From assembly GCF_052055875.1 (NCBI RefSeq), contig NZ_CP170508.1, forward strand, positions 2,108,001 to 2,172,000: a stretch of DNA of 64,000 nt. Reading direction: 5' to 3'. Every line of letters starts with the position of its first letter. The stretch's first letter is position 1. The position numbers and the translations under genes are program-made. The notes below the pieces were generated by a model. That model was not told where the DNA came from. It saw only the letters and a list, made by a program, of their open reading frames with translations, and searched no databases. This DNA comes from Methanosphaerula subterraneus. GTDB lineage: Archaea; Halobacteriota; Methanomicrobia; Methanomicrobiales; Methanospirillaceae. Below, piece after piece: positions 16,068 through 24,739 of this stretch.

Positions 16068-16787
16068 TCAGAACCTGAACATCTCGCCATCGTGCCCGGC
16101 ATGTGGCGTGTCAAATGGGATCATATGGGAGAGGTGGACACATCGGAACCCCTTTGCCCCGCTCTCCTCTGCGATCTGGCAGGCCTCCTCATAGTTCATA
16201 TGCTTGTGGATGTGGTACCCGGGCGGGACGATCCCGTCGATCAACAGCAGGTCGGCTCCCTGCAACAGGGCCCTGCTTGCCGGGTCGAGGTCGGCCCTGG
16301 TGTCGGCGGTGTAACAGATCACCGTCCCGTTATGCTCGATCCGAAGGCCGGTGGTGTATGCCGGCGGATGGTTGACCGGGAAGAGGGTGATCGTCAGCCC
16401 GAGCAGTTCGAACGGCTCGAACGGCGTGACCGGGTGCTTCTCGAACTGAAGGAACGAGAAGGTCTCGCCGCAGTACTCGAGCACCTCCGCCGCCCCGTAG
16501 ACGGCCGGTGGTTTCTGCACCCGGTAGAACTCCCCAAACCCCATGAAATGGTCATAATGGCCATGGGTCCAGATCACCGCATCGATCACCGGCGACCCTG
16601 CGCAGAGGAGCTGCTGCCGCAGGTCCGGCGAGGAGTCGATCAGCAGGTGGCGACCGTCCACCTCGAGGAGGAGCGAGGTCCGGAGGCGCTGCTCTCCGGT
16701 TCTGTACGCCTCCATGCACTGGGGACAGGCGCACCTGATCTTGGGGGTGCCGATCGCATCCCCTGTGCCGAGCAACCGGAGTTCCAT
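16068..16787 (-). CDS. MBL-fold metal-dependent hydrolase (PhnP-like)
   Basis: 239 aa from ATG 16787, one base behind the AAA+ ATPase stop. Zinc motif THGHYDH (H75, H77, D79, H80). The N-terminus has CACPQC (C19, C21, C24), the extra zinc site seen in PhnP-type phosphodiesterases. LLLEVDGRHLLIDSSPD and CYTADTRAD complete the fold. Likely a cyclic phosphodiesterase or related hydrolase; substrate not known. Confidence 0.88.
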   Translation of the reverse strand: MELRLLGTGDAIGTPKIRCACPQCMEAYRTGEQRLRTSLLLEVDGRHLLIDSSPDLRQQLLCAGSPVIDAVIWTHGHYDHFMGFGEFYRVQKPPAVYGAAEVLEYCGETFSFLQFEKHPVTPFEPFELLGLTITLFPVNHPPAYTTGLRIEHNGTVICYTADTRADLDPASRALLQGADLLLIDGIVPPGYHIHKHMNYEEACQIAEESGAKGFRCVHLSHMIPFDTPHAGHDGEMFRF

Positions 16788-16788
16788 C

Positions 16789-18066
16789 TCACACCCAGCA
16801 GCAGTCCTTGATGCTGTTCCGCTTCTCGACCATCTCGACACCCTTCTCGATGTCGTCCTGCGAGATCATCCGCTGACCCCGCATCAGTGCCGAGATCATC
16901 CCTTCCTTGACGATCATCCGGAGGTCGGCCCCTGAAAACTTGGCGGTCTCCTCTGCCAGCTGATCCAGGTTCAGGGACGAGTCCAGGGTGGCTGTCAGCT
17001 TGGAGAGGATCGTCCTGCGCATCCCGGTGTCCGGGAGGGCGAACTCGATCACCTCGTCGAACCTCCGCCAGGCCGCGTCATCGAGCAGCCGCGGGTGGTT
17101 GGTGGCTCCGATCAGCACCACACCGTTCTTGACCAGGTTCACCTGGTCGATGTTCTTTAAAAGGGCGTTTACGGCCCGCTTCATCGCACCATGATCGTCG
17201 TTGGTCCGGCTCTTTGCGATGAAGTCGAACTCATCGATGAAGAGGATCGACGGGGTCAGTTTTCTGGCGAGGTCGAAGATCCTGTCGATGTTCTTGGAGG
17301 TCTCGCCGAGGTACTGCGAGGTGATCATCGAGAGGCGGACCTCGAGGATCGGCATGTGCAGCACATGCGACATCGAGAGCGCCAGCGAGGTCTTCCCGGT
17401 GCCGGGCGGGCCGACGAAGAGGAACTTGCCCACCTCATGGATATCATGGGACCGGAGGAAGTCCAGGTTGGCCATCGCTGTATTGATCTTCCTGATGCTG
17501 TCTTCCTGCTCTGGGGTCAGCACCAGGTCCTCGAGCCGCTGGGCCACCTCTTCTGGAGCCGAGACGATGATCAGGTCCAGCGCACCCCGGATCTTCTCGT
17601 CATCGGCGATGATCGCGGAGATCTTCTTCTCCAGGTAGGCCCGGGTGTCCTCGTACGGGACGTTGACGGCCCTGGCCTGCTGGTACGACACGTCGAGCTG
17701 ACGTTCGGTCTCAAAATACCAGGCGAGTGCAGGGTTCCGCTGGATATGCGCGGTCCCTCCTCTCTTGACGAACCAGTCCGCTGCGCCGGGCAGCGCAGTG
17801 ATCCGCAGCCGCTGCCCGAACTCCTCGTAAGAGACGAACGGGTTTGCTTTCAACTGTTCAGCGGCATCCGATATTCCGAACACCTTTCTGATCATCCCTT
17901 CGCTCACGCTGACCGGTCGTTTCACCTCGGCGGACTTGCTGGTGACACCAAAGATCTCCCTGCATACCGGGGTCAGATCATTGATGTCGAGTTTCTGGTA
18001 CTGGTTGTAGATCTCGGCTGTCAGGACCACCTCTGTCAGCCTCAGCATCTCATCGTCTCCGGACAT
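16789..18066 (-). CDS. AAA+ ATPase
   Basis: 425 aa. An N-terminal domain of about 180 residues without clear motifs, then one AAA module: Walker A GPPGTGKT (219-226), Walker B SILFIDEFD, sensor 1 VLIGATNHP and an arginine-finger area AAWRRFDEVIEF, followed by a lid with FSGADLRMIVKEG. It ends in an unusual CCWV. It resembles the archaeal single-AAA proteins distantly related to proteasome ATPases/spastin. Role unknown. It forms a two-gene unit with the downstream MBL hydrolase. Confidence 0.85.
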   Translation of the reverse strand: MSGDDEMLRLTEVVLTAEIYNQYQKLDINDLTPVCREIFGVTSKSAEVKRPVSVSEGMIRKVFGISDAAEQLKANPFVSYEEFGQRLRITALPGAADWFVKRGGTAHIQRNPALAWYFETERQLDVSYQQARAVNVPYEDTRAYLEKKISAIIADDEKIRGALDLIIVSAPEEVAQRLEDLVLTPEQEDSIRKINTAMANLDFLRSHDIHEVGKFLFVGPPGTGKTSLALSMSHVLHMPILEVRLSMITSQYLGETSKNIDRIFDLARKLTPSILFIDEFDFIAKSRTNDDHGAMKRAVNALLKNIDQVNLVKNGVVLIGATNHPRLLDDAAWRRFDEVIEFALPDTGMRRTILSKLTATLDSSLNLDQLAEETAKFSGADLRMIVKEGMISALMRGQRMISQDDIEKGVEMVEKRNSIKDCCWV

Positions 18067-18114
18067 AGATCTTAACCGTATCTATTCGCCTGCCCCTGCG
18101 ATAAGCATATCCAA

Positions 18115-18990
18115 TCATGCAGTGGTGACGATGCAGCCTTCAGCGGTCACGATCAGGGTATGCTCGTGCTGGGAGACCATCGATCCGGGCTGGTCGCGAA
18201 GGACCGGGTAGCCGTAGCAGACGCCGGCCCGGATCAGGGTATTCAGTGCCAGGTCCCGCTTCGGATCGGTGATCCACCTGCGTGCAAACGGCATTCCGTT
18301 CCGATCGCTGATGTCTGCCAGCACCCTTCTCGCCGCCGGCATCCGGACCGGCCGGTCCCCGATCTGCTGCAGGATCTCGATCCTCTGCCCATCGCTCACC
18401 CGGCCGGTCCCGGTGGTTGCGAACGGTTCGATGGCGATCACCATCCCTTCGACCAGCGGGGTGCCCCCGATCAGCCTGATGTTCGGGATCGACGGCTGGG
18501 TGTGGATCTGGTACTGCCCGAGGCCGTGGCCGGTCAGGTTTGCGATCGGCCGGAACCCTTTCGCCTCGATCGTCTGCTGGATCACCCCGCCGAGCTCGCC
18601 GGTGGTGACCCCGGGCCTGACGGCCCGGATCGCCTCGGCGAGGGCCTGCTCTGAAGCGCTGACCAGGGCTGCATGGTCCCCGAGGTCGACGGTGGTCGCG
18701 GTGTCTGCGATATACCCCTCCAGGTGGACCCCGAGGTCGAGCTTGATCAGGTCCCCTGCGGCGAAGACCCGCTCGTCCCCGGTGACCGCGGTGTCATGGG
18801 CCGCGGCCTCGTTGAACGAGACGTTCAGCGGGAAGGCGAGCCCGGCCCCCTCGTCGGCGACCATCTGTTCGATCCCTTCGACCACTTCGAGTAGCGCCGC
18901 CCCGACGGTCACCATCGCACGTCCCCGTTTCAGGATCGCTGAAGCCAGCGTTCCTGCCTCTGTATAACAATCAAATATCTCGTCCTTCAC
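18115..18990 (-). CDS. map: Type II methionine aminopeptidase
   Basis: 291 aa from GTG 18990, with GAGGAG eight bases upstream; the start overlaps the stop of the upstream peptidase gene (GTGA). M24 metal ligands: KLDLGVHLEGYIADTATT (two Asp), HGLGQYQIH, AIEPFA and the C-terminal EHT segment. FNEAAAHDTA is the substrate-binding region of type II enzymes. Removes initiator methionine from new proteins in the cytoplasm. Confidence 0.93.
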   Translation of the reverse strand: MKDEIFDCYTEAGTLASAILKRGRAMVTVGAALLEVVEGIEQMVADEGAGLAFPLNVSFNEAAAHDTAVTGDERVFAAGDLIKLDLGVHLEGYIADTATTVDLGDHAALVSASEQALAEAIRAVRPGVTTGELGGVIQQTIEAKGFRPIANLTGHGLGQYQIHTQPSIPNIRLIGGTPLVEGMVIAIEPFATTGTGRVSDGQRIEILQQIGDRPVRMPAARRVLADISDRNGMPFARRWITDPKRDLALNTLIRAGVCYGYPVLRDQPGSMVSQHEHTLIVTAEGCIVTTA

Positions 18991-20114
18991 AGAATCATCT
19001 CCTCTTTGCAATGCGTCAGGTTCTCTGCGCCGTCGGATCTGACCACGCAGAGATCCTCGAGCCTGACCCCGCCGATGCCGGGGAAGTAGAGCCCGGGCTC
19101 GACGGTCACGACCTCCCCTGCCCCCAGGGGACCCCCTGACGGGCCGAGCGTCGGCAGCTCGTGGACCGCCAGCCCGACCCCGTGGCCCAGGTTATGGGTG
19201 AACCCGGTCGCCCCGGTGGGGTACCCCCGTTCAGCGAAGAGGTCGACGGCGACCTGATGGACAGCAGCCCCCCCGGCCCCGGCCCTGATCTCTTTGAGTG
19301 CAGCGGCCTTGGCGTCCCTGACAGCCGCGTACATCTCCCCGATCGCCGGGTCGGCCTCCCCCTTCACATAGGTCCTGGTCATGTCGGCGTAGTACCCGGT
19401 CGTTTCGCTCTTTGGAAAGATGTCGATCACGATCGGTTCCCCTTCGAGCAGGGGGCCGGCTCCGGTGTGATGCGGCATCGCACTGTCAGGGCCGCAGGAG
19501 ACGATCGTCTCGGCCCCGGTGCATCCATGCTCAAGAAGGGTGGTATGGATCGCCTGCTTCACCCACTCGGCGGTCAGGGGCTCGCCGTCCCTCTGCAGCG
19601 CGCCCTTCTTCACCTTCGCACGGTGGATCAACTTCCTGGCCGTCTTCATCGAGGCCTCGGTCGCCAGCTGCACCGTCCTGATACAGGCGATCTCCTCCTC
19701 GCTCTTGACGGCCCGCATCCGTTCAACAGTCTGGTCGTCGATGACAACCGTGCAGAGGCTGGAGAGGGGGGCGTACAGCCCGGCCGGGAAGGTCGGCGAG
19801 ACGAGCAGGTCTCCGCCGGCGAGCCGGCTGATCATCGTCGCCGTCGCCTTCCAGCGGTCAGGCTCCTCTTTGAGGATCTCCAGCAGCCCGGCCTCGGAAC
19901 GGGTGACCGGGAGGAAGGCGGACTCCTGCACGGCCCGACCATACTCCATCTGTGAGACCACGATTCGCCCCTGTTCCCCGGTCTTCTTCAGGTAGACCAC
20001 CGGGTCGGTACAGGAGAACCTGGTCAGGTAGCGCATATCAGGATCAAGGGAGGAGCCGTAGCCAACATAGGCCGCAGCCCCGCTCTGCTCTGTCACCGTA
20101 TCGAGCAGCGTCAT
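18987..20114 (-). CDS. M24 family Xaa-Pro peptidase (PepQ-like)
   Basis: 375 aa. N-terminal creatinase-like domain (1-135), then M24 catalytic domain: DIFPKSETTGYYADMTRT (two Asp ligands), HNLGHGVGLAVHE (His ligand), VEPGLYFPGIGG (Glu) and VRLEDLCVV (Glu). This is the aminopeptidase P/prolidase layout. It is translationally coupled to map, so the two M24 enzymes are co-expressed and likely work in peptide turnover. Confidence 0.9.
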   Translation of the reverse strand: MTLLDTVTEQSGAAAYVGYGSSLDPDMRYLTRFSCTDPVVYLKKTGEQGRIVVSQMEYGRAVQESAFLPVTRSEAGLLEILKEEPDRWKATATMISRLAGGDLLVSPTFPAGLYAPLSSLCTVVIDDQTVERMRAVKSEEEIACIRTVQLATEASMKTARKLIHRAKVKKGALQRDGEPLTAEWVKQAIHTTLLEHGCTGAETIVSCGPDSAMPHHTGAGPLLEGEPIVIDIFPKSETTGYYADMTRTYVKGEADPAIGEMYAAVRDAKAAALKEIRAGAGGAAVHQVAVDLFAERGYPTGATGFTHNLGHGVGLAVHELPTLGPSGGPLGAGEVVTVEPGLYFPGIGGVRLEDLCVVRSDGAENLTHCKEEMIL

Positions 20115-20175
20115 TGGGTACTCACATTCGAGTTGAAACCAGAAGTACTTTTATCATAGACGTGCAGTATCAATA

Positions 20176-20403
20176 ATGGATGAGAGGGCAAAAGAGAAAT
20201 TTAAGTGGAAGTTTTACAAACTGACGCTCGTCCTCAATGTGATCGTTCTGCTCGCTGCGCTCGGGGTGATCGCACTCTTCATTGCGCCGTTTGACATGAA
20301 CATTCCGTTCTCGGTGGTCTTCTTTATCGCTGCCGCAGCGCTGGCAGTGCTCTTCATGCGGATGTATCGGGTGGAGAAGGCCTGGCTCGACAGCCAGCCC
20401 TGA
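20176..20403 (+). CDS. Two-helix small membrane protein
   Basis: 75 aa. A charged start (MDERAKEKFKWKFYK), two membrane helices (LVLNVIVLLAALGVIALF and VVFFIAAAALAVLFM) and a short charged tail. It precedes a winged-helix protein by seven bases, so they are cotranscribed. No family recognised. Confidence 0.75.
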   Translation: MDERAKEKFKWKFYKLTLVLNVIVLLAALGVIALFIAPFDMNIPFSVVFFIAAAALAVLFMRMYRVEKAWLDSQP

Positions 20404-20410
20404 GGCCCTG

Positions 20411-20692
20411 ATGATCGACAAACTGCGCAGCGAGATCGAACTCTTCGGGCGGCATATCGAGATCGCCCGGGCGGTCAGGGACCACCAGCCGATCGGAATC
20501 ACCAAACTCGCGGAGCTTCTCGACCTGCCGGTGCACCGAGTCAGGTACTCCCTCCGGGTGCTCGAGCAGGATGGATACATCTCTGCATCCCCGGCAGGTG
20601 CCGTTGCCACGCAGCGGACTGAAGCCCTGCTTGGGGCCTTAGATCAGAACCTAGACGACCTGATCGCGATCCTCTCCTCGATCAGGCGCTGA
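20411..20692 (+). CDS. Winged-helix DNA-binding protein
   Basis: 93 aa. A helix-turn-helix with wing is readable: GITKLAELLDLPVHRVRYSLRVLEQDGYISAS, followed by a helical tail that may dimerise. Typical of small archaeal transcription regulators. Its partner, the small membrane protein just upstream, suggests a regulator/membrane pair, but targets are unknown. Confidence 0.8.
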   Translation: MIDKLRSEIELFGRHIEIARAVRDHQPIGITKLAELLDLPVHRVRYSLRVLEQDGYISASPAGAVATQRTEALLGALDQNLDDLIAILSSIRR

Positions 20693-20699
20693 TCGCTCT

Positions 20700-22922
20700 T
20701 CACTCTTCTGCCTGGAGATCCCTGGCTGCCGGGATCAGGATCGTGAAGGTGGTTCCCTCGCCGGGGGTCGAGGCGACCTGAAGCAGTCCATTGTGCTGCC
20801 TGATGATCGAGAACGAGGTTGAGAGGCCGAGGCCGCTCCCTGTTATTTTGGTGGTGAAGAACGGATCGAAGACCCGGGAGAGCTGCTCGCTCGCGATCCC
20901 GACCCCCTCGTCTGCGATCGTGATCTTCACATACCTGCCGGCGGCGATTGGCATCGCCTCAACCCCGGTATACTCCCAGTTCTCCGCGGTTACGGTGAGT
21001 GTTCCTCCATTGGGCATCGCCTGCACTGCGTTCAGGGTGATGTTGTTGATCACCTGGGAGATCTGGTCCAGATCCACCTCGGTGGCCCAGAGGTCGACCT
21101 GGACCCGGCAGGAGCATCTGATCGGCGATCCTCTGCAGGTGAACTCCACGGTATCGCTGATCATCGGGCCGAGGTGGGCCAGTTTCCGGATCGGGGCGCC
21201 TCCCTTGGCGAAGGTCAGCAACTGGCGGGTCAGGGCGGTGGCACGGTGAACCACCCGTTCCATCTCGGCCATCCGTTCATCGAGCGGGGAGTTTTCGTCG
21301 AGGTCCATCCTGACCAGTTCGATGTTGCCGAGGATCGCAGAGAGAAGGTTGTTGAAGTCATGGGCGATCCCGCCGGCGAGAACCCCGACCGACTCCAGCC
21401 GCTCGATGTTCAGCAGTTCATCCTGCATCCCCATCATCTCCTCGGTCCGCTGATTCACCAGTTCCTCCAGGTGATCACGGTACTCCTTCAGTTCAATGAG
21501 CGCCTGCTTCTGGGTGGTCACGTCCCTGCCGACGAACTGGTACTCGGTCAGCTCGCCGGCTGCATCGAAGAGCCCCCTGACCGTCCAGGCCATCCAGTGT
21601 GTGCTCCCCTGGTACGGGAACCTGATCTCGGTCTCTCCGACCGGTTTTGTTGGGTTCAGGCCCCTCAGGAAGAGCAGCACCTTCTCTTTCGCCGGTTCCG
21701 GCATCATCGAAAAGAATTCCACGGACTCCTGACCTTTCACCTGGTCGGTGACGAAGTGATCGGTAAAGGCCCTGTTCATGAAGGTGATCGTGAGCTTGGA
21801 ATTGGTCCTGCAGATCAGTTCAGTCTGGTCCTCGACCACGCTCCGGTAACGTTTTTCACTGGCCTCGATCGCAGTCTGTGCCTGGTCGATCGTCTCCAGC
21901 ATCCGGTTAATCGTAGTCCCGAGGATGGTCAGTTCGTCATCGCCCCTGATCGGTTCGATCCTCTTTCGCCTGCCGTCCCCCTGTTCTGCAGACAGAACCC
22001 CGGTGGTCAGGGTGTTCAGGGGCTTGAGGAAGATTCTCCTGACAAGGTGGATGATGAGCAGGGCATAGATCACTCCAAACAGTCCGAAGATCTTCAGAAA
22101 TCCGTCGACAGTGGCCGCCCCGGTCCTGCTGATGGTACGGGTTTTTTCGACCGAAAGGATGAACCCGTCGCTTCCGTCGATGCTCCGGATCAGTTGGTAC
22201 CCCCTGATGATCGAGTCGTTCACCGGTACCGTCACCGGTTCACCCCTGCTCAACAGCGTCATCTCCGAAAGCCCGGAATCAAGGGCTGCCTCCGGGGTCA
22301 GGATCGAGACGGGAATCCCTGACTTTGAACTGATCGAGGCGAGCCAGCGCTGATCGATCGAACGGATCATCATCATCGTCCCGGTCGAAGGGCCCTCGAA
22401 GGTGCTGGTCAGGATCGGGGCGGAAGCGATCAGCACCGGTCCGCCGGGCAGGAACAGCGTCCCGTTGACGGTCTGCAGCTGGTCTGTTCCGGAGAAGAGG
22501 GTCTCATGGTGGGCGGCGATCGAAGTATTGAGTCCTTCCGGGAGGTCTGCATACTCCTCGGTTTTCAGGTTGAACCCCTGTGCGTAGACCAGGTCTCCAC
22601 CCTGATCATAGATCAGCAGACCGTTCAGGTTCAGGGTCGAGAAGGTCTCCTCCATCAGGTTGTTGGCGCAGTACGCCGGGTTTTTTCCCTGAGCGAACTG
22701 GTAGGTGTCGTCCCAGAACGCCCAGTCCATGAGATTCCTGTTCATCACGTCGAGGTCGCTCTGCAGGGCAGAGACGCCCCGGTCCATCTCTGCTATGGTG
22801 TCGCCCTGTTCGAGAACGTCATAACTGTGCTGCAATGTGATGGTTGAGAAGAGGGTGAGCGCAAGCAAGATGGTGACGAACATCACGGTTCCGATCAGCA
22901 TGACCTTGGACTGTATCCTCAT
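20700..22922 (-). CDS. Membrane sensor histidine kinase (CHASE4-HAMP-PAS-HisKA-HATPase)
   Basis: 740 aa. Membrane helix at 9-31, extracytoplasmic CHASE4-like domain (about 35-270, with LMDWAFWDDTYQF), second helix about 275-300, HAMP region (LKPLNTLTTGVL...DDELTILGTTINRML), PAS domain (about 355-480), coiled coil, then HisKA with the phosphoacceptor H in VGVLAGGIAHDFNNLL, and a HATPase_c domain with the N box (INNITLNAVQAMPNG), DEGVGI and GSGLGLS. A complete kinase, but no response regulator is adjacent. Confidence 0.92.
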   Translation of the reverse strand: MRIQSKVMLIGTVMFVTILLALTLFSTITLQHSYDVLEQGDTIAEMDRGVSALQSDLDVMNRNLMDWAFWDDTYQFAQGKNPAYCANNLMEETFSTLNLNGLLIYDQGGDLVYAQGFNLKTEEYADLPEGLNTSIAAHHETLFSGTDQLQTVNGTLFLPGGPVLIASAPILTSTFEGPSTGTMMMIRSIDQRWLASISSKSGIPVSILTPEAALDSGLSEMTLLSRGEPVTVPVNDSIIRGYQLIRSIDGSDGFILSVEKTRTISRTGAATVDGFLKIFGLFGVIYALLIIHLVRRIFLKPLNTLTTGVLSAEQGDGRRKRIEPIRGDDELTILGTTINRMLETIDQAQTAIEASEKRYRSVVEDQTELICRTNSKLTITFMNRAFTDHFVTDQVKGQESVEFFSMMPEPAKEKVLLFLRGLNPTKPVGETEIRFPYQGSTHWMAWTVRGLFDAAGELTEYQFVGRDVTTQKQALIELKEYRDHLEELVNQRTEEMMGMQDELLNIERLESVGVLAGGIAHDFNNLLSAILGNIELVRMDLDENSPLDERMAEMERVVHRATALTRQLLTFAKGGAPIRKLAHLGPMISDTVEFTCRGSPIRCSCRVQVDLWATEVDLDQISQVINNITLNAVQAMPNGGTLTVTAENWEYTGVEAMPIAAGRYVKITIADEGVGIASEQLSRVFDPFFTTKITGSGLGLSTSFSIIRQHNGLLQVASTPGEGTTFTILIPAARDLQAEE

Positions 22923-23145
22923 CTGTTACCTCCGGCTACCCGGACGCCACTCCCTGGGTGAGGTCTCTCCTCTCCTCCTCTCAGGTGTTCTTCCCTGCGC
23001 AGCACTTGGTACAGATCACTCCAATTATGGTGATAGTAATTTTATCTGCAGAAGGTATAATAACGAGGTTTGGCATAATTCGGGCAGCGACAGTTACCTT
23101 TAATAACGCCGAAGAGCAACTCATTAAAGCACACAATGTGCACCT

Positions 23146-23218
23146 GCCGCCATAACTCAGTTGGTAGAGTGGCTGGCTGTTAACCAGCATGCCACAGGTT
23201 CGAGTCCTGTTGGCGGCG
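23146..23218 (+). tRNA. tRNA-Asn (GTT)
   Basis: Acceptor stem GCCGCCA/TGGCGGC closes with discriminator G at 23218. Anticodon stem GCTGG/CCAGC holds the loop CTGTTAA, anticodon GTT. T arm ACAGG TTCGAGT CCTGT. No CCA is encoded. Confidence 0.96.
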
Positions 23219-23231
23219 TCTTTCTTTCTTT

Positions 23232-23306
23232 GGGCCCGTAGCTTAGTCCGGTCAGAGCGCCCGGCTCATAACCGGGCGGTCATGCGTTCGAATCGCATCG
23301 GGCCCA
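23232..23306 (+). tRNA. tRNA-Met (CAT), elongator type
   Basis: Acceptor stem GGGCCCG/CGGGCCC, discriminator A at 23306. Anticodon stem CCCGG/CCGGG with loop CTCATAA, anticodon CAT. T arm ATGCG TTCGAAT CGCAT. The acceptor stem is not the AGCGGG type of archaeal initiator tRNA, so this is the elongator form, or possibly an Ile tRNA with a modified anticodon. It follows tRNA-Asn by 13 bp. Confidence 0.93.
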
Positions 23307-23370
23307 CTACTCTGGCACGATCCGCGAACAGTTCAGAAGGTATCTATACTGGACTGCCATATCTGCCACC

Positions 23371-24402
23371 ATGGACTGTCCGGTCTGCGGGAAGGGATGC
23401 ATCCACGATGCTCCAGCACTGCTGGCTGGTCTCTCTGCACATTTCTCCCCCTGTCCGGACTGCACCGGCAGGCTGCTCGACAAGCGCCGGCCCCCGGCAG
23501 ACCTCTCGTATCTCGCCCCCTGTACCTGCGGGAAACGGTTCATCGACGAAGTCTTCGCCCACATTTATACGGTGATGGTCGAGGAGGGGGACCTTCCCAG
23601 TACCGCCCCGCTGCTGGCTTCAGGGGTACCGCTCCTCGACCCGGCGACGGTGCTCCGGCGTGCCCCATTTCTTCCGGCCCGGTCCCTGGTCCTCCTCTCC
23701 CGGTACGTGACCGATCATTCGGCAAAAAGGCTGGTCAGGGAGGTCCCTGAGGTGAAGGGGGCGATCCTGGACCGGCAGGTGATCCCGGGCGCCGTCGACC
23801 CTGACCTCAACCGGCCTGCCACTCATCACCGGGTGCTGGCAGGGTGCGATGTCGGGGCCTCAGTGGTCCCGACCCCTGCCGGGCCGCTGGTGCTGTACCG
23901 GCAGCACTCGCTGATGCACATCGAGGTGCCGCGCCCGGAGAGTCCGAAGGTCCGGGCTGTCGCCTCCCGGTGCCGGGCCGGGGACGACCGCCTCTTCGTC
24001 GATGCCTGCTGCGGCCCCGGGACCCTCGGGCTGACTGCAGCCCTGCTTGGAACGCCGGCCGTGGTGATGAACGATGCCTGGTATGCCGCCGCCTACTGGG
24101 CCGGGTGTAACCTCCGGGTGAACCGGATGGCGCTCGGCCTCTCCTCGGTCAGCAGCGAGGTCACTCTTTCTGAACTGGCAGAGACACCGGTCAGGCGGGA
24201 TCCCCTGCTGGTGGCCGAGGGGGTCGGGGATCGGCACCAGATCAGCGTGTACCAGGGGGATCTGCTCCGGCTGCACCAGGTGATCGGTCCGCGGCCGGTC
24301 CTCGCGGTCCTGGACCTGTTCCAAAAGGAGGATCTGCACCAGACCCGGCGGATCCTCTCCGAATGGAACGCGCATGTCAGGGGAGAGATATTTATCCCCT
24401 GA
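23371..24402 (+). CDS. Conserved protein: zinc-binding N-terminus plus SAM-methyltransferase-like domain
   Basis: 343 aa. The first 60 residues carry CPVCGKGC, CPDC and CTCGKRF, pointing to one or two zinc sites. From about residue 190 a Rossmann-type methyltransferase core appears, with motif I FVDACCGPGTLGLTAALLG and an acidic strand VVMNDAWYAA. VLAVLDLFQKED may be motif IV. The exact reaction is unknown. A TATA box for the SRP RNA lies inside its last codons. Confidence 0.7.
   Translation: MDCPVCGKGCIHDAPALLAGLSAHFSPCPDCTGRLLDKRRPPADLSYLAPCTCGKRFIDEVFAHIYTVMVEEGDLPSTAPLLASGVPLLDPATVLRRAPFLPARSLVLLSRYVTDHSAKRLVREVPEVKGAILDRQVIPGAVDPDLNRPATHHRVLAGCDVGASVVPTPAGPLVLYRQHSLMHIEVPRPESPKVRAVASRCRAGDDRLFVDACCGPGTLGLTAALLGTPAVVMNDAWYAAAYWAGCNLRVNRMALGLSSVSSEVTLSELAETPVRRDPLLVAEGVGDRHQISVYQGDLLRLHQVIGPRPVLAVLDLFQKEDLHQTRRILSEWNAHVRGEIFIP
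24386..24397 (+). promoter_or_regulatory. TATA box of the SRP RNA gene
   Basis: GATATTTATCCC overlaps the end of the preceding gene and lies about 26-30 bp in front of the SRP RNA 5' region. Position fits a start near 24420. Confidence 0.5.
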
Positions 24403-24421
24403 AGGGACAATCAATGATGGG

Positions 24422-24685
24422 AACTAGCCCGGGTGGCTCGGCGTCACCTGTTATCCGAAACCGCCGCCATGCGGAGGGCGAAGTTTGAGGAAGGCTTTAA
24501 CGATCTGACTGAGTCTGGTGTACCCTGACGTAGATACCTTGTCCTGCGAGGTCGGCGGACAGGATTCAATACTCCGGAGGGAGTTGGGGCCTGTTGCTGC
24601 GGACACCGGTCCAGGCCCGGAAGGGAGCAGACTTACCGTAGACGTTTGGCGCCCGCGGGGGTGCGGGGTGGAGGAAGGGTCTCCA
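24422..24685 (+). ncRNA. ffs: Signal recognition particle RNA (7S)
   Basis: The Alu part is readable at 24428-24448 (GCCCGGGTGGCTCGGCGTCA) and the SRP54-binding helix 8 at 24609-24630 (GTCCAGGCCCGGAAGGGAGCAG), with its GGAAGGGAGCAG loop motif. Helix 5 pairing can be seen between GCGGAGGGCG (24471-24480) and CGCCCGC (about 24650). The ends are approximate, since I could not fold helix 1. It guides membrane and secreted proteins to the translocon together with SRP19 and SRP54. Confidence 0.88.
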
Positions 24686-24739
24686 GCAAGGTCAGGCACG
24701 TACTGTCGACCGATAACGCGTTCCCATTTCTGTGTTACT

